Shown here in pieces: positions 1 to 11,753 of a stretch of 64,000 nt of DNA. This DNA is from Lumbricus rubellus (lineage: Eukaryota; Annelida; Clitellata; Crassiclitellata; Lumbricidae). The stretch lies in assembly GCA_945859605.1 (NCBI GenBank), contig OX243817.1, forward strand, positions 26,158,843 through 26,222,842, written 5' to 3'. Below the pieces are notes generated by a model. It was not told the DNA's origin. It saw only the letters and a list, made by a program, of their open reading frames with translations, and did not search any database. The stretch's first letter is position 1, and each line of letters begins with the position of its first letter. Made by a program: the position numbers and the translations under genes.

Positions 1-1552
1 TGGATTGTAAATTTATTTTCGCTGGGTCTGAGCTTCTTTTGTGAATCCACCACCGTGCTAGAAATTCCATTTTTGAGTATAGTTCAGACGATCTCTACAT
101 CTGATGTGGAGCTTGTTGCTTCCCTGCTATGGTTCAGTTCACATTGCTTTTCATATTAAACCTGACCGAGTTCTTGTGCCTTTCGATTCTAATTAATGTC
201 CATGAAAGAAAGGATCATTGTTGCCATTAGTCTCACTTGTATTCACAATTTCAGTAGATTAGGGCTAGCAAGGCATTTCGCTATTTGGTACGAGTGACCT
301 AATTTCACAGCGCTTACATTGCAAGGGCTACATGTACTGAAATTTTGATCCTAGATAAAGAGACTTCACTCTATTTAATACGAGTTGAGTATGTGAATAC
401 TGTATTTTCTGTGACATTTTAGTATAAAATTTCAGTACTTGCACTTAGTGCATTGCCTAGTTAAAAAGCTTATACAGATAATGTCATGCTGAACCATTGC
501 TTACCTAAAGCAGTCTGCACAATGCTGTTGAGTACACTGTTGTCCATTATTCAGCTACTGTCAAGAACACTTTATAGATAGATAGTACTTTATAGGTATC
601 ATCACTATTGTTGTTGCTGATGATGATAGATAGCATCTTCAAAATTTAATGTTGAATTGTTTAATTTTTAAAAAAAGAACAATAATACTCCCTTTTGATA
701 GCGATCGATATAATGCCAAATATTTAGTATAGGTCCTCAAGAAGGAAATACTACCACAGGCTCTGAATGACATGGAATAGTGACTATTATTATTTACAGT
801 TTAATTTTTACTATCCCAATTGGGATATGAAAACAAATTTCTCTGGGAAAGAATTTGAACACTGTACATACAAGTACGGTAGTTGTGTTAGGCTGCATAT
901 GGTATTAGTCTTGCTAAAGTAGACCTACAGCAGTAAATGATCCAAGCAGAGTAAGCTTATGTATTTTAAAAGTGCTGAAATAATATTTTACTTAAAACTT
1001 CTGTAGGAAATTGCATATTTGAAGCTACACCACAAAAATCATTACTTTAGATCAGATAATTGAGCATAGACATGACAACGTAATTTTCCTAAAATTAAAA
1101 TGTTCTATTTTACAATAATTGATTATAATTTGGTTAGGCCATCAGTTTGTATGGCACTATTCACATATACATGTATAGTATTCTTACTCTGGTGACATTT
1201 GAACCACCATTGTTAGCTGCTGACGGGTCAGCGACTGCGAAGTGCCCACATAAAATATTTTCGTACGTGCTAATCTGGATGTTTAAAAACATTTCTGTAG
1301 ATTTTGTTAAGCTGTGTAGAAGATCTAGTTGATGGAATGGTGGTGATGTGTAAATGTATTATTGTAAAAATATTTTTTCTAAAGTTGTTGGTTGTTTCAT
1401 CTCTTGCAAAGTAAGCAACAGTGTCTCAGCCCTGTCTCGTAAGAAACCATACGCACGCGGGTGTGTGCGTGCGTGTGTGTGTCTTTTACTTGGGTGTGCA
1501 TCTTTCATTAGAATATAATTATATAGAGATATATTGTAATTAAAGAGGAACC
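1..1552. other. Gene-free AT-rich stretch
   Basis: No coding region, RNA gene or clear repeat is visible. The sequence is AT-rich with only short, low-quality open frames. The only patterning is a short GATGAT run near 615-630 and a short TGTGCGTG run near 1455-1485. Confidence 0.5.
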
Positions 1553-1722
1553 CCGCGGTGGTGTGGTGGTGGCGTCGAATCCACCTCGCCGCGTAGGGAC
1601 CTTCACTCACAATTGCTAAGCGCTTCGGCGTGAAACTCTGATGCAGTATCCGCTATGCATTCGGGAGCGCCTCTGAGTAGCGAGCTTGAAGGGGCGCTAT
1701 AACAAGTGCACATACAAACAAA
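1553..1722 (+). mobile_element. tRNA-derived SINE copy (damaged head)
   Basis: This copy shares its body and tail with the SINEs at 17459-17646, 54530-54768 and 54784-55017: a GCGGTGGTGT head, a CTTCACTCACAATTGCT segment, CGGCGTGAAACTC, a GGGAGCGCCTCTGAGTAG motif, CTTGAAGGGGCGCTATAAC, and an ACATACAAACAAA end. The region holding the B box and the following CTTGGGCAAGT is internally deleted, so it should not be transcribable by RNA polymerase III. The assignment rests on repetition within this window. Confidence 0.8.
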
Positions 1723-2718
1723 ATGATTCTGTGGTAGCTTAGAACATCCGGTTGTGAATTCTGATATATCTTCAGTTGACCTCTGAACCTGCTTGGCATA
1801 CTTCTTCACATTCCATAGTTTAGCATATTCTTACGGTACGCAATGCAAAGAAGAATGCCAAGCTTTCGTTCAAAACAAACCGCCTCTGCTGTCAATCTTC
1901 GAGTAGGCCTACCTTCCGGTCAGCTAATTAAAAAGTTGGTAACTAATAGGCCTATAGTTTGAAGAAGTTTTCAACCAAAACCGTGGAATTACGCTGTTCA
2001 GTCTTAATACATGAATTTGTCCGGTGCAGACTGCAGACTCTAGGCCTAAGGGACCTGCCCATGACTCGGTGTCTAGACTCTAGAGCGGTCCCTTAAGCTA
2101 GTCATAAGGCAGCCATGGTTAAAAAGTTTTATCGACTTCATATTCTTAACCTAGAGAAAGTTCATCCAATATGTCAGAATATTTTTACATTCGCTTACTT
2201 TTAAAATAGATAGGCCTAATGTTGCTGACCATTAGAAATAATCCTAATTTAAAAGAAGAAATTGGGTTCCTCGATTAATTTAACTGCTAGGTCAGTAGGC
2301 CTAGGCCATTATACACTAGAGATCCATAACCTACGACGTACGTAGTCTCCATCCAAGATCTGCGTGTAGATGTGCTACTTGCCATAGGTAGATAGTCGAA
2401 ACTCATTAGAAAAACTGATAGCCTATATCGAGTTAAAGTCGACGCATGTAATAACTGGAACTGCACTTCGAACTTCGTCGGAGATATTCTTCCCTAAACG
2501 ACTGAAGAAGAGATGGGGGCTCTGCTATATATAAGCACGGACACGCGCCGACGATACGGGCAGCACGCGCCTCCAATTGGGCTAACTGGGGTAACCTTGC
2601 ACCAACCTCTCCCTCCGGTCTGATTGATACCTGCACGTGTGGTGGCGCTCGTTTCGCTCGTTTTGGCTTCCGCTTCCCTTGCTTACCATATAAGTGCGAT
2701 TACGCGATCCTTAAGCTC

Positions 2719-2771
<53 letters not shown>

Positions 2772-3409
2772 GTGTAATGTATATATATACAATGTATATA
2801 TATATATATATGTATGGTACGTGTATGCAATTATTTTGTGAACGCGCACATCGGCGATGCCTACCTACATCATGGCGGTATCAGCCCTTCGCCGCCAGCA
2901 TGGTGCCCAGAAAGTGCATCTCTCTCTCTCTCTGCCTCATAATTTTGTGCGTGGCTTGCCTGCATGCTACTGGCAGCCGATCTTGACTGGCAGCTGTGTG
3001 TCAGCCGCCTGGAGGCCGAATCATTGTAAGCCTACATGCCATGTCCGCCCGCATACATGCAGTGCCACGCTATATTTATCCGCTGCCAGGAATTATGCAG
3101 GCCCTCAGCTGCCTTCCTGCGTAGCTCGAGCAGACATTCAAATGCTATGGAGCACCACAGTCATCCCTTATACAAATGCTTGAACCTAATTGCTTTGCTT
3201 ATAAACTGCATCTGCTGCGAGAGTTTGGGTTTGAACTACAACCAGCTTTCCGACCTATATTTGCCACATTACCGTTCAGGTTTCTTTGAGAATGAATCAT
3301 CAGCACCGCACAACTCTCGCATGGCACTCACTCGATCACGAGTTGAGAAAGATTTATAAAATCATTTGTATATCCAACGCTTAGAAAAGCTGACGTTTCT
3401 GAAATTTTC
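1723..3409. other. Gene-free stretch with AT microsatellite
   Basis: No gene is recognised. Open frames between 2777 and 3359 are short and have no recognisable protein features. A long (AT)n tract occupies about 2719-2812, and a short CT-rich run sits near 2920-2937. Confidence 0.5.
2719..2812. repeat. (AT)n microsatellite
   Basis: Nearly pure alternating AT, with one short interruption around 2769-2792. Confidence 0.9.
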
Positions 3410-3590
3410 CACTGACTCGGCATATAAACCGCCACGGCACCGCCGCCCAAATATTATGGGCGTCGGCATATAGGGCGCCGCCCTCATTTATTCGGCATCG
3501 GTATGTATAAACCGCCGCCGCCCTCATTTTCACGACCTCGGCGTATGCGCCGCCCTCATTTTCTCGGGCTCGGCATATAAAACGGAGTCG
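3410..3590. repeat. Outer GC-rich repeat, left flank of the satellite
   Basis: About four degenerate units of roughly 45 bp carry the core CGGCRTATAAACCGCCG followed by CCCTCATTTTC. The same unit reappears at 7301-7470 on the other side of the 36-bp array, so the two blocks bracket the satellite. TATAAA here is part of the repeat and there is no sign that it works as a promoter. Confidence 0.8.
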
Positions 3591-4036
3591 CTTTGATACA
3601 GTTTTCAATCGCGCCGCTCGGAGACGCTCCGAGACAGTTTTCAAGTGCGCCGCTAGGAGTCTCTCCGAGTCAGTTTTCAACTGCGCCGCTCGGATACGCT
3701 CCGATCCAGTTTTCAATTGCGCCGCTCGGAGTCGTTCCGAAACAGTTTTCAATTGCGCCGCTCGGATTCGCTCCGATCCAGTTTTCAACTGCGCCGCTCG
3801 GAGTCGCTTTGATACAGTTTTCAATTGCGCCACTCGGATACGCTCGGAAACAGTTTTAAATTGAGGCGCTCGAAGACGCTCCGAGACAGTTTTCAACCGC
3901 GCCGCTCGGAGTCGCTCCGATCCATTTTTCAACTGCGCCGCACGGAGTCGCTCCGATCCAGTATACAACCGCGCCGCTTGGAGTCGCTCCGAGACAGTTT
4001 ACAGCCCGAGAGGTCGGAGTCACTAAGATACAGTTT
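3591..4036. repeat. 36-bp satellite array, left block
   Basis: About 12 tandem copies of a 36-bp unit containing CAGTTTTCAATTGCGCC followed by GCTCGGAGACGCTCCGA. The second part is an inverted repeat (TCGGAG / CTCCGA around a 3-nt loop). Because 36 is a multiple of three, several frames stay open on both strands. The resulting repetitive polypeptides are by-products of the period and are not called as genes. Confidence 0.92.
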
Positions 4037-5036
4037 TCAACTGCGACGGCGACGGCGACGGCGGTAGCGACAGCGACGGCGCGGCCGCTGCCGCCGTCGC
4101 CGTCTCCGTCGCTGCCGCCGTCGCCATCGCTGCCGCCGTCGCTGCCGCCGTCGCCATCGCTGCCGCCGTCGCTGCCGCCGCCGTCGCTGCCGTCTCCGTC
4201 GCTACCGCCGTCGCTACCGCCGTCGCTGCCGCCGTCGCCGTTGCCGTTGCTACCGCCATCGCTGAGGCCGTCGCCGTCGCTACCGCCGTCGCTGCCGACG
4301 TCGCCGTCGCCATCTCCGTCGCTGCCGCCGTCGCCGTCGCTGCTGCCGTCGCTGCCGCTGTCTCCGTCGCTACCGCCGTCGCTGCCGCCGTTGCCGTCGC
4401 CGTCTCCGTCGCTGCCGCCGTCGCCGTCGCCGTCTCCGTCGCTGTCGCCGTCTCCGCCGCCGTCGCTGCCGCCGTCGCTGTCGCCGTCTCCGCCGCCGTC
4501 GCTGCCGCCGTCGCCGTCGCTACCGCCGTCGCTGCCGCCGTCGCTGCCGCCGTCGCCGTCGCTACCGCCGTCGCTGCCGCCGTCGCTGCCGCCGTCGCCG
4601 TCTCCGTCGCTGCCGCCGTCGCTGCCGCCGTTGCCGTTGCTATCGCCGTCGCTACCGACGTCACCGTCGCTGCCGCTGCCGTCTCCGTCGCTACCGCCGT
4701 CGCTACCGCCGTCGTTACCGCCGTCGCTGCCGCCGTCGCCGTCGCTGTCGCTGCTGTCTCCGTCGCTACCGCCGTCGCTACCGCCGTCGTTACCGCCGTC
4801 GCTGCCGCCGTCGCCGTCGCTGTCGCTGCCGTCTCCGTCGCTACCGCCGTCGCTGCCGCCGTCGCTGCCGCCGTTGCCGTCTCCGTCGCTACCGCCGTCG
4901 CCGTCTCCGTCGCTACCGCCGTCGCTACCGCCGTCGCCGTTGCTATCGCCGTCGCTACCGCCATCGCTGCCGCCGTCGCTGAGGTCGTCGCTACCGCCGT
5001 CGCCGCCGTTGCCGTCGCTGCCGCCGTCGCTGCTGC
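4037..5036. repeat. GNC-triplet repeat core (about 1 kb)
   Basis: The block is almost entirely GCC, GTC, GCT and ACC triplets, with an approximate 12-bp higher-order unit GCTGCCGCCGTC. It interrupts the 36-bp array. Frames on both strands are open (Ala/Val/Thr-rich or Pro/Ser/Leu-rich on plus, Gly/Ser/Asp-rich on minus) only because the period is three and stop triplets cannot form. I see no start context, splice site or non-repetitive sequence suggesting a gene. Confidence 0.92.
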
Positions 5037-7300
5037 CAATTTTCAACTGCTTCGCTCGGAGACTCTCCGAAACAGTTTTCAATTGCGCCGCTCGGAGACG
5101 CTACGAGACTGTTTTCAACTGCGCCGCTCGAAGACGGTCCGAAACGGTTTTCAATTGCGAAGCCCGATGACGCTCTGATCAAGTTTTCAACCGCGCCGCT
5201 CGGAGTCGCTGCCGCTGTCGCTTCGAGGCAGTTTTCAACCGCGCCGCTCGGTGACGCTCCGATGCAGTTTTCAACTGCGCCTCTCGGAGTCGCTTTGATA
5301 CAGTTTTCAATTGCGCCGCTCGGAGTCGTTCCTAGACAGTTTTCAACTGCGCAGCTCGGAGTCGCTTTGATACAGTTTTCAACTGCGCCGCTCGAAGACG
5401 CTTCGAGACGCTTCGAGACAGCTTTCAACTCCGCCCCGGAGTCGCTCCGAGAGAGTTTTCAACTGCGCCGCTCGGAGTCGCTCCGACACAGTTTTCAATT
5501 GCGCCACTCGGAGTTGCTCCGAAAGAGTTTTCAATTGCGCCGCTCAGAGACGCTCCGATTCAGTTTTCATCCGCGGCGCCCGTTGACGCTCCGATCCAGT
5601 TTTCAACTGCTCCTCTCAGAGTCGCGTTGATACGGTTTTCAATTGCGCCGATCGGGGACGCTAAGAGACAATTTTCAACCGTGCCACTGGGAGTCGCTCC
5701 GATGCCGTTTTCAACTGCGACGCTCGGAGACGGTCCGAAACAGTTTTCAATTGCGCCGCTCGTAGACGGTCCGAGACAGTTTTCAATTGGGCCGCTCGGT
5801 GTCGTTCCGAAACAGTTTTCAATTGCGCCGCTCGGATACGCTCCGATTGAGTTTTTAATTGCGCCGCTGGGAGACGCTCTGAGACACATTTTACAACTGC
5901 GCCTCTCGGAGTCGCTTTGATACAGTTTTCAAATGCGCCGCTCGTAGACGCTCCGATCCAGTGTTCAATTGCCCCGCACGGAGACGCTCCGGACCAGTTT
6001 TCAACCGCGCCGCTCGTAGACGCTCCGATCCAATTTTCAATTGCCCCGCACGGAGACGCTCCGGGCCAGTTTTCAACCGCGGCGCTCGGTGACGCTCCGA
6101 TCCAGTTTTCAATGCTCTGCTCGGATTCGCGTTGATACATTTTTCAATTGCGCCACACGAGGACGCTCCGAGACAGTTTTCAATTGCGTCTCTCGGAGTC
6201 GCTCCGATGCAGTTTTCAACTGCGCCGTTCGGAGACGCTCCGAAACAGTTTTCAATTGCGCCGCTCGGAGACGCTCCGATTCAGGTTTCAACGGCGCCGC
6301 TCGGTGACGCTCCGATCTAGATTTCAACTGCGCCGCTCGGAGTTGCGTTGATATAGTTTTCAATTGCGCCGCTCGGAGACGCAGTGAAGCAGTTTTCAAT
6401 TACGCAGCACGGAGACGCTCCGAACCAGTTTTCAACCTCAATTCTCGGTGTCGCTCCGATCCAGTTTTCAACTGCGCCGCTCGGAGTCGCTCCTAAGCAG
6501 ATTTTCAACCGCGCCGCTAGTAGTCGCTCCGACGCAGTTTTCAACTGCGGCGCTCGGAGACGCTCCGATACAGTTTTCAATTGCGCCGTTCGGAGTCGTT
6601 CCGATGCAGATTTCAAATGCGGCGCTCGGAGACGCTCCGATACAGTTTTCAATTGCGCCGCTCGGAGATGCTCCGATCCAGTTTTCAACTGCGCCGCTCG
6701 GAGTCGCTTTTATAGTTTTCAACTGCGGCGCTCGGAGACGCTCCGAGACAGTTTTCAATTGCGCCGCTCGGAGTCGTTCCGAAAAAGTTTTCAATTGCGC
6801 CGCTCGGAGACGCTCCGATACAGTTTTCAATTGCGCCGCTCGGAGACGCTCTGATTCAGTTTTCAACGGTGCCGCTCGGTGACGCTCCGATCCAGTTTTC
6901 AACTGCGCCGCTCGGAGTCGCTTTGATACAGTTTTCAATTGCGCCGCTCGAAGACGATCCGAGACAGTTTTCAACCGCGCCGGTCAGAGTCGCTCCGATA
7001 CAATTGTCAATTGCGCCGCTCGGAGTCGCTCCGATCCAGTTTTCAACTGCGCCGCACGGAGACGCTCCGATCCAGTTTTCAACTGCGCCAGTCGCAGTCG
7101 CTCCGATCCAGTTTTCAATTGCGCGCTCGGAGACGCTGCGAGACAGTTTTCAACCGCGCCGCTCGGAGTCGCTCCGAGAGTTTTCAACTGCGCCGCTCAA
7201 GAGTTGCTCCGATAGTTTTCAACCACGCCGCTCGTAGTCGCTCCGAAACAGTTTTCAATTGCGCCGCTCGGTGTCGCTCCGATCCACATTTCAACCGCGC
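5037..7300. repeat. 36-bp satellite array, right block
   Basis: About 60 copies of the same 36-bp unit as 3591-4036. Units differ mainly at the base between GAG and CGC (A or T), at the bases after CTCCGA, and at AATTG versus AACTG or AACCG. A few units carry indels that shift the frame, for example around 5405-5450 and 7180-7215. No protein is inferred. Confidence 0.92.
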
Positions 7301-7470
7301 CGCCTTCTTTTTTTCGGTTTCGGCGTATAAACCGCCGCCCTAAGTTTTTGCGGTTTCGGCGCATAAACCGCCGCCGCCCTCATTATTACGGTTTCGGCTT
7401 ATAAACCGCCGTCCTCATTTTCTCGACGTCGGCGTATAAACCGCTGCCCTGAATTTTTTCGGCCACAGAA
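7301..7470. repeat. Outer GC-rich repeat, right flank of the satellite
   Basis: About four units of roughly 45 bp with the core TTTCGGCGTATAAACCGCCG and CCCTCATTTTCTCG, matching the block at 3410-3590 in the same orientation. Confidence 0.8.
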
Positions 7471-9072
7471 ACTGGTAGAAACACGCGGAAAACGCTGCTT
7501 CCTTCCTTCTAATCCTTCATCATCAAAAGGGACTTTGGCTAATTAGTGTGAACTGACTAACAAGCATTTTCAAGTTCAAACTTCAAAGGAAGATGGGAGG
7601 AAGAGGAAGATATTTGGAAGGTGGTGTGCGGATGGGAAGGAAAATCAAGGTCTAGCAGTGCTATCAACAACAAAATAATATGTAACGCAAACAATAAAAG
7701 GTTTTACATTTTCGTGTGTAACATTTTTATCTTTAGAGCTATATTGAGAGCATCAAAAAGATACAAAAACGGTTTTTGCCCTAGTAATCGTCATGCGAAA
7801 AGTCTGATAAATATTCTCCAGTGTCCTATAACCGATAGAGTTGGACAGGCTACATTCTACCTAATTGGGCAAATGATGTTCAAAATTTAATTTCAAATGT
7901 AGGATTATGGAGTTGTTTTAGAGATCTATAGAAACGATTCCAGTGCCCATCCACCAAGTCGTATGCCCAAGAAATCGTCTCATAGCCTACAGTTGAAGAA
8001 GCTTGTGTTTGTCATCCATCCGCAGGATTTGCACCGATATGGCCAACCAGAACATCTCTTATAGAAATATGTTTCATGAAGTTAACTCGCACAAAAAACA
8101 ATGGACACAGTTTCTATAAACATCTAATTGTCTTTTTGCACTGGATATCAACACACCAATCTGCTTTATGATTCTACATGTATTTGTCAGAACTTTGCAA
8201 ATCCGTTGAACAGTGGTTACTGCGGTTTCATTGAGATTGTAAAACGTCACTTGCTTGAAAAGTTTAACCGAAGATATTTCATCACGAGTTATAACAGTTT
8301 CATTGAATATTTATAAATTCAGTCTCTGGTGTTCACTAATGAACCTCGAATCCGCAACTTAAATCCCGAAAGCAAAGTCTTCAGCAGCAGCATAGCACAC
8401 CATTGAAGGGAAGTTCATATTAAACTTAGTGGCACATTGGTAAATACAACAAGTTCACTTGCTTTCACAATAACCCATAATGCATTGCATCAACCACCAG
8501 CAAATAGTCAGCAATTGATTTTGTTGCAACCAACCCCAAAGCAACGCCTAAAAACTGTTAATAAAATGACTAAAATTAATGCATTTTCAAGCTTATATAC
8601 TTGTCTAACTTATGGAACCAAACCAAAAAATATTTCTTCAAATGGTTATAAAACGAAAAAAAACCCCCCCACAGAATGTACTTCAATTGCCAAAAATGAT
8701 TTTATTTATTTTCGGTAGTCATTATCAATCGCCTGCTATGAAATTAGGACACATTGGCCTAAAATGTATTCCTCACAAAATAGTTTGCTTAATTTTAAGT
8801 TGACATCATGTAGCGCCAAAATATCGATGGTGTTGCCACCAAAACTTGTTGCAACCAGCCCCGGTCTCCCCCTACATGTCTATTATACAACTGTTCTTCA
8901 AATTCGTCCAATGCTTATTTACAGAATGTTCTTTGACGTTCTTCACATAGTCCAACTAAAAATGTTCTTTACACAGTCAAGTTCTTTCTTCATTTGCAGT
9001 CTTGTTCTTCTTTACTGTTTTCTTTCATCTGCAATAATCACCAATTAAACCAAGTTAACAACAGAGGCAAGT
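7471..9072. other. Gene-free AT-rich stretch
   Basis: Short open frames around 7621-7890, 8128-8316, 8437-8718 and 8764-9048 show no domain, signal or splice context that I recognise. No repeat is obvious. Confidence 0.4.
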
Positions 9073-9335
9073 TAAAGTTGAATTTAAGAGTCGAAATCCT
9101 TAAAGTTGACTTTAAGAGTAGATATCCTTAGAGTTGACTTTAAGAGTAGATATCCTTAAAGTTGACTTTAAGAGTAGATATCCTTAAAGTTGACTTTAAG
9201 AGTAGATATCCTTAAAGTTGACTTTAAGAGTCCAAATCCTTAAAGTTGACTTTAAGAGTTGAAATCGTTAAAGCTGACTTTAAGAGTCGAAATCGTTCAA
9301 GTTGACTTTTAGAGTCGAAATTCTTTTAAGGCGTT
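9073..9335. repeat. 28-bp minisatellite
   Basis: About nine tandem copies of a unit close to GTTGACTTTAAGAGTAGATA plus TCCTTAAA, degenerating at both ends. Confidence 0.9.
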
Positions 9336-9869
9336 GGCAGTAGGCTAAAATCGTGGCAGATTTTATCGGAGTAGTTTAGTGGTTCACCAATTACATACAT
9401 CAAAAATTCAAATACAAAAATTATCAAAATAAAATGCGATTCGCTTACAATACTCCATTAGTAAATTAAGTCATCCGGCTGATCTCCGTTACCTGCGATA
9501 ATTCGAAGAGGACAGAAGAAGGATCCAGAAGATCACGGCTGGTGACTAAACGAGTATTCACACGCCAACTGGTGTCATTTCACCCGCAGATCGCGACTTG
9601 GGCATCGTTTGAGCTGGCATACGTCTTGGCGTCGTTCGATCTGGCATACGTCTTGGCGTCGTTTCCGCTTGGCATCGAACATCAATCGTCTCTGTTTTAC
9701 TGAAAGGGTATCGACACACCCCACCTGGCAAGCCTTCCTCCTTTATCCGGGCTTAGGACCGGCGCAGGGAGCTGCAATCAGCTCCCTGATTTGCAGCTCC
9801 CTGTGGCGGAGTTACCTGCAAAAGAAAAAAACACATTCGAAGTTAGCAAAAGAACTTGAAACAACAAGA
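9336..9869. other. Gene-free stretch with short duplications
   Basis: Contains a short direct duplication of CTGGCATACGTCTTGGCGTC around 9614-9662. A small perfect hairpin, GGGAGCTG-CAAT-CAGCTCCC, lies near 9767-9786, followed by a further CAGCTCCC copy. No gene is seen. Confidence 0.45.
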
Positions 9870-10405
9870 ACACAATCTACAATAAAAGAAACAGAAACAA
9901 TAAGAATGCAATCTACGTTAACATAAAAGAATCAGAAACAAGAATAATGCAATCTACGTTAAAATAAAAGAATCAGAAACAAGAATAATGCAATCTACGT
10001 TAAAATAAAAGAACCTAAAACAAAAAGAGCACAGTTATATCAACAACAAAAAGAATCAGAAACAATAAGAATGCAATCTACGTTAAAATATAAGAACCTA
10101 AAACAACAAGAGCACAATTACATTAACAATAAAAGAATCAGAAACAATAAGAACGCAATCTACGTTAAAATAAAAGAACCTAAAACAAGAGCACAATTAT
10201 ATTCACAATAAAAGAATCAGAAACAATAAGAACGCAATCTACGTTAAAATAAAAGAACCTAAAACAAGAGCACAGTTATATTAACAATAAAAGAATCAGA
10301 AACAATAAGAATGCAATCTACGTTAAAATAAAAGAACCTAAAACAAGAGCACAGTTATATTAACAATAAAAGAATCAGAAACAATAAGAACGCAATCTAC
10401 GTTAA
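9870..10405. repeat. A-rich minisatellite of about 78 bp
   Basis: Tandem copies alternate AAAAGAATCAGAAACAATAA, GAATGCAATCTACGTTAA and AAGAACCTAAAACAAGAGCA segments. The motif resumes in weaker form at about 10570-10680, after a GGGA run, which suggests the run expanded inside the array. Confidence 0.85.
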
Positions 10406-10406
10406 C

Positions 10407-10545
10407 AGGGAGGGAGGGAGGGAGGGAGGGAGGGAGGGAGGGAGGGAGGGAGGGAGGGAGGGAGGGAGGGAGGGAGGGAGGGAGGGAGGGAGGGAGGGAG
10501 GGAGGGAGGGAGGGAGGGAGGAAGGGAGGGAGGGAGGAAGGGAGG
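10407..10545. repeat. (GGGA)n microsatellite
   Basis: More than 30 tandem GGGA units with a few GGAA variants near the right end, embedded in the A-rich minisatellite. Confidence 0.95.
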
Positions 10546-11753
10546 GTCATCCTAAAATTCCCGGGCAACATTAACAATTAAAGAACCTGAAAACAACACA
10601 ATCCACATGTACGCAATAAAAGAATCACAAACAATAAGAATGTAAGAAGAAGAAGAATAGAAGAACCTGAAAACAAACAAGAACGGGAAAATGAATGGAG
10701 TAAAAAATGAAAGGGGGAAGGGAGGATCAAAAAATGAATGACGATTTTTGTTTTGTTTATTTTAAATTGTCTTTTGTTTTAAATGAATTTTTACATTTTT
10801 ACTTTCATTTTCAGTTTTACTTTTTGACTTTTCACATTTTTCATTTTCTACTTTTTTACATTTTTGCATTTTTACATTTTTGATTTGTTACTTTTCTACA
10901 CTTTTGCATTTTTACTTTTTACATTTTTATTCATTTTATTTGTTTTGTTGGTTGGACGGTGGTATGGACTTTGGGAAGGCAGACAAAAATGATCAGTAGG
11001 TCCTGTCTGCTTCAGTCTTTTCTTGTTCCATGTGCTGGAACACTACAACAGAATCCTACAAACAGAATCTGAAAGAGTAACAACATGGAAAATGTAAAGC
11101 ACTGGCTGTCAATTATACCACCCTCTGTATATGGTCAATTATACCACCCTCTGTATATGGTCACCATTCCTACCAGATGGTGATCACAAACCAAGATACA
11201 TCACCCGCTGTTGTACTTGACCCATCCAACCTTGCAACCGAATACCCACCATCTCCTAGTCCGTCACCCGGGCATCGGGGTCCAGCGATCTGAAAAATCT
11301 GGAAAAAACAATAGCAAGAGGATCGAAAAACATCACCCACATTTTGTTGCCCAATAAAGGGCGACACCAAGATGACGACGGATCCAGACGATCGTTGTCG
11401 GAGATTGCACGCGTCCTCCACTGTCTCCCAGTCCATCGTCAGGTCCTCCGACACATGAAACAACAAAAACAACAACTTAGGTAGCAACTGATGCAAGAGC
11501 CAACAGGCATAGTCAAAACCCACTTCTCCTTACTTAATGCATTACATCTTATGTGCTATGAATTATATATTGCTTTTTAACAGGTCTTACAGCTGCATTT
11601 TGCCTCAATAGCTTAAAAGAAATGTAATCAATTGCCTTTTGCCAATTAATTATAATTATATTAAGAAATAATAGACATATAGAGCATGCAAATATTTAGA
11701 AAGCATCCTAATATGCAAGGACCTACATTAACAATCCTACCTACCCTGCATCA
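10546..11753. other. Gene-free stretch with T-rich low complexity
   Basis: Positions 10740-10945 are a T-rich tract with repeated TTTTTACATTTTT-like words. A 26-bp direct duplication containing ATTATACCACCCTCTGTATA lies at 11108-11133 and 11134-11159. A minus-strand open frame at 11170-11523 has no recognised domain. Confidence 0.45.

Noticed and set aside
3591..7300. CRISPR-like array (regular hairpin repeats of 36 bp)
   Set aside because: There are no variable spacers between repeats, the units are contiguous, and the window is eukaryotic. It is a satellite.
3381..7343. Many long open frames on both strands in the 36-bp and triplet repeats (up to about 400 codons)
   Set aside because: Repeat periods of 36 and 3 keep frames open automatically. 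The products are pure repeats, all frames are equally open, and no start, splice or unique sequence supports a gene.
11170..11523. Minus-strand frame of 117 codons
   Set aside because: Looks somewhat protein-like, but I could not match any family and found no splice partners or conserved motif.
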